This document shows, piece after piece, positions 63,942-64,000 of a DNA stretch of 64,000 bases. Numbering within the stretch: position 1 is the first letter of the stretch; every line of letters starts with the position of its first letter. Origin of the DNA: Prochlorococcus sp. AG-347-K16 (lineage in GTDB: Bacteria; Cyanobacteriota; Cyanobacteriia; PCC-6307; Cyanobiaceae); contig QCCD01000001.1 of assembly GCA_003281405.1 (NCBI GenBank), forward strand, positions 1 through 64,000, read 5' to 3'. The position numbers and the translations under genes were made by a program. Under the pieces are notes generated by a model. The model saw nothing but the letters and a program-made list of their open reading frames with translations. It was not told where the DNA came from and ran no database searches.

Positions 63942-64000
63942 ACCGAATCTTTCGAATAATGTCTTTTATTAATAACAACTGGTGGTTGGTTCCATTAATA

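Overview
The window is a gene-dense, AT-rich chromosomal segment whose gene content and order fit a marine picocyanobacterium, most likely a high-light-type Prochlorococcus (inferred from gene families and low GC; no database search was run). It carries mostly core housekeeping, photosynthesis and metabolism genes: bioB(partial)-uppS-cdaA-lysA, clpC, cdsA, malQ, prs, sasA, petH, zwf-opcA-cobB, crtE, folD, leuA, GH57, crtL, gyrA, guaB3, trxA, hisH, rsmD, petG, cytM, chlI, ruvC, sufE, hom. It also has one tRNA-Glu(UUC) and a very clear Yfr1 small RNA between guaB3 and trxA. I saw no CRISPR array, transposase, integrase or phage module. Main leads: (1) a zinc-homeostasis locus (WD40 / CobW-COG0523 GTPase / ZnuA / ZnuC / Zur, with a Zur-box-like palindrome), in which ZnuA and the adjacent CobW GTPase appear to share a similar ~110-aa inserted domain (FEWxG...DPxM...T[QE]H); (2) an intact, tightly packed ATP-grasp / alpha-E / transglutaminase operon of unknown product; (3) a 51-aa twin-CX3C microprotein absent from the ORF track; (4) a c-di-AMP synthesis/hydrolysis gene pair; (5) petG, Yfr1 and tRNA-Glu, all missed by the ORF track.
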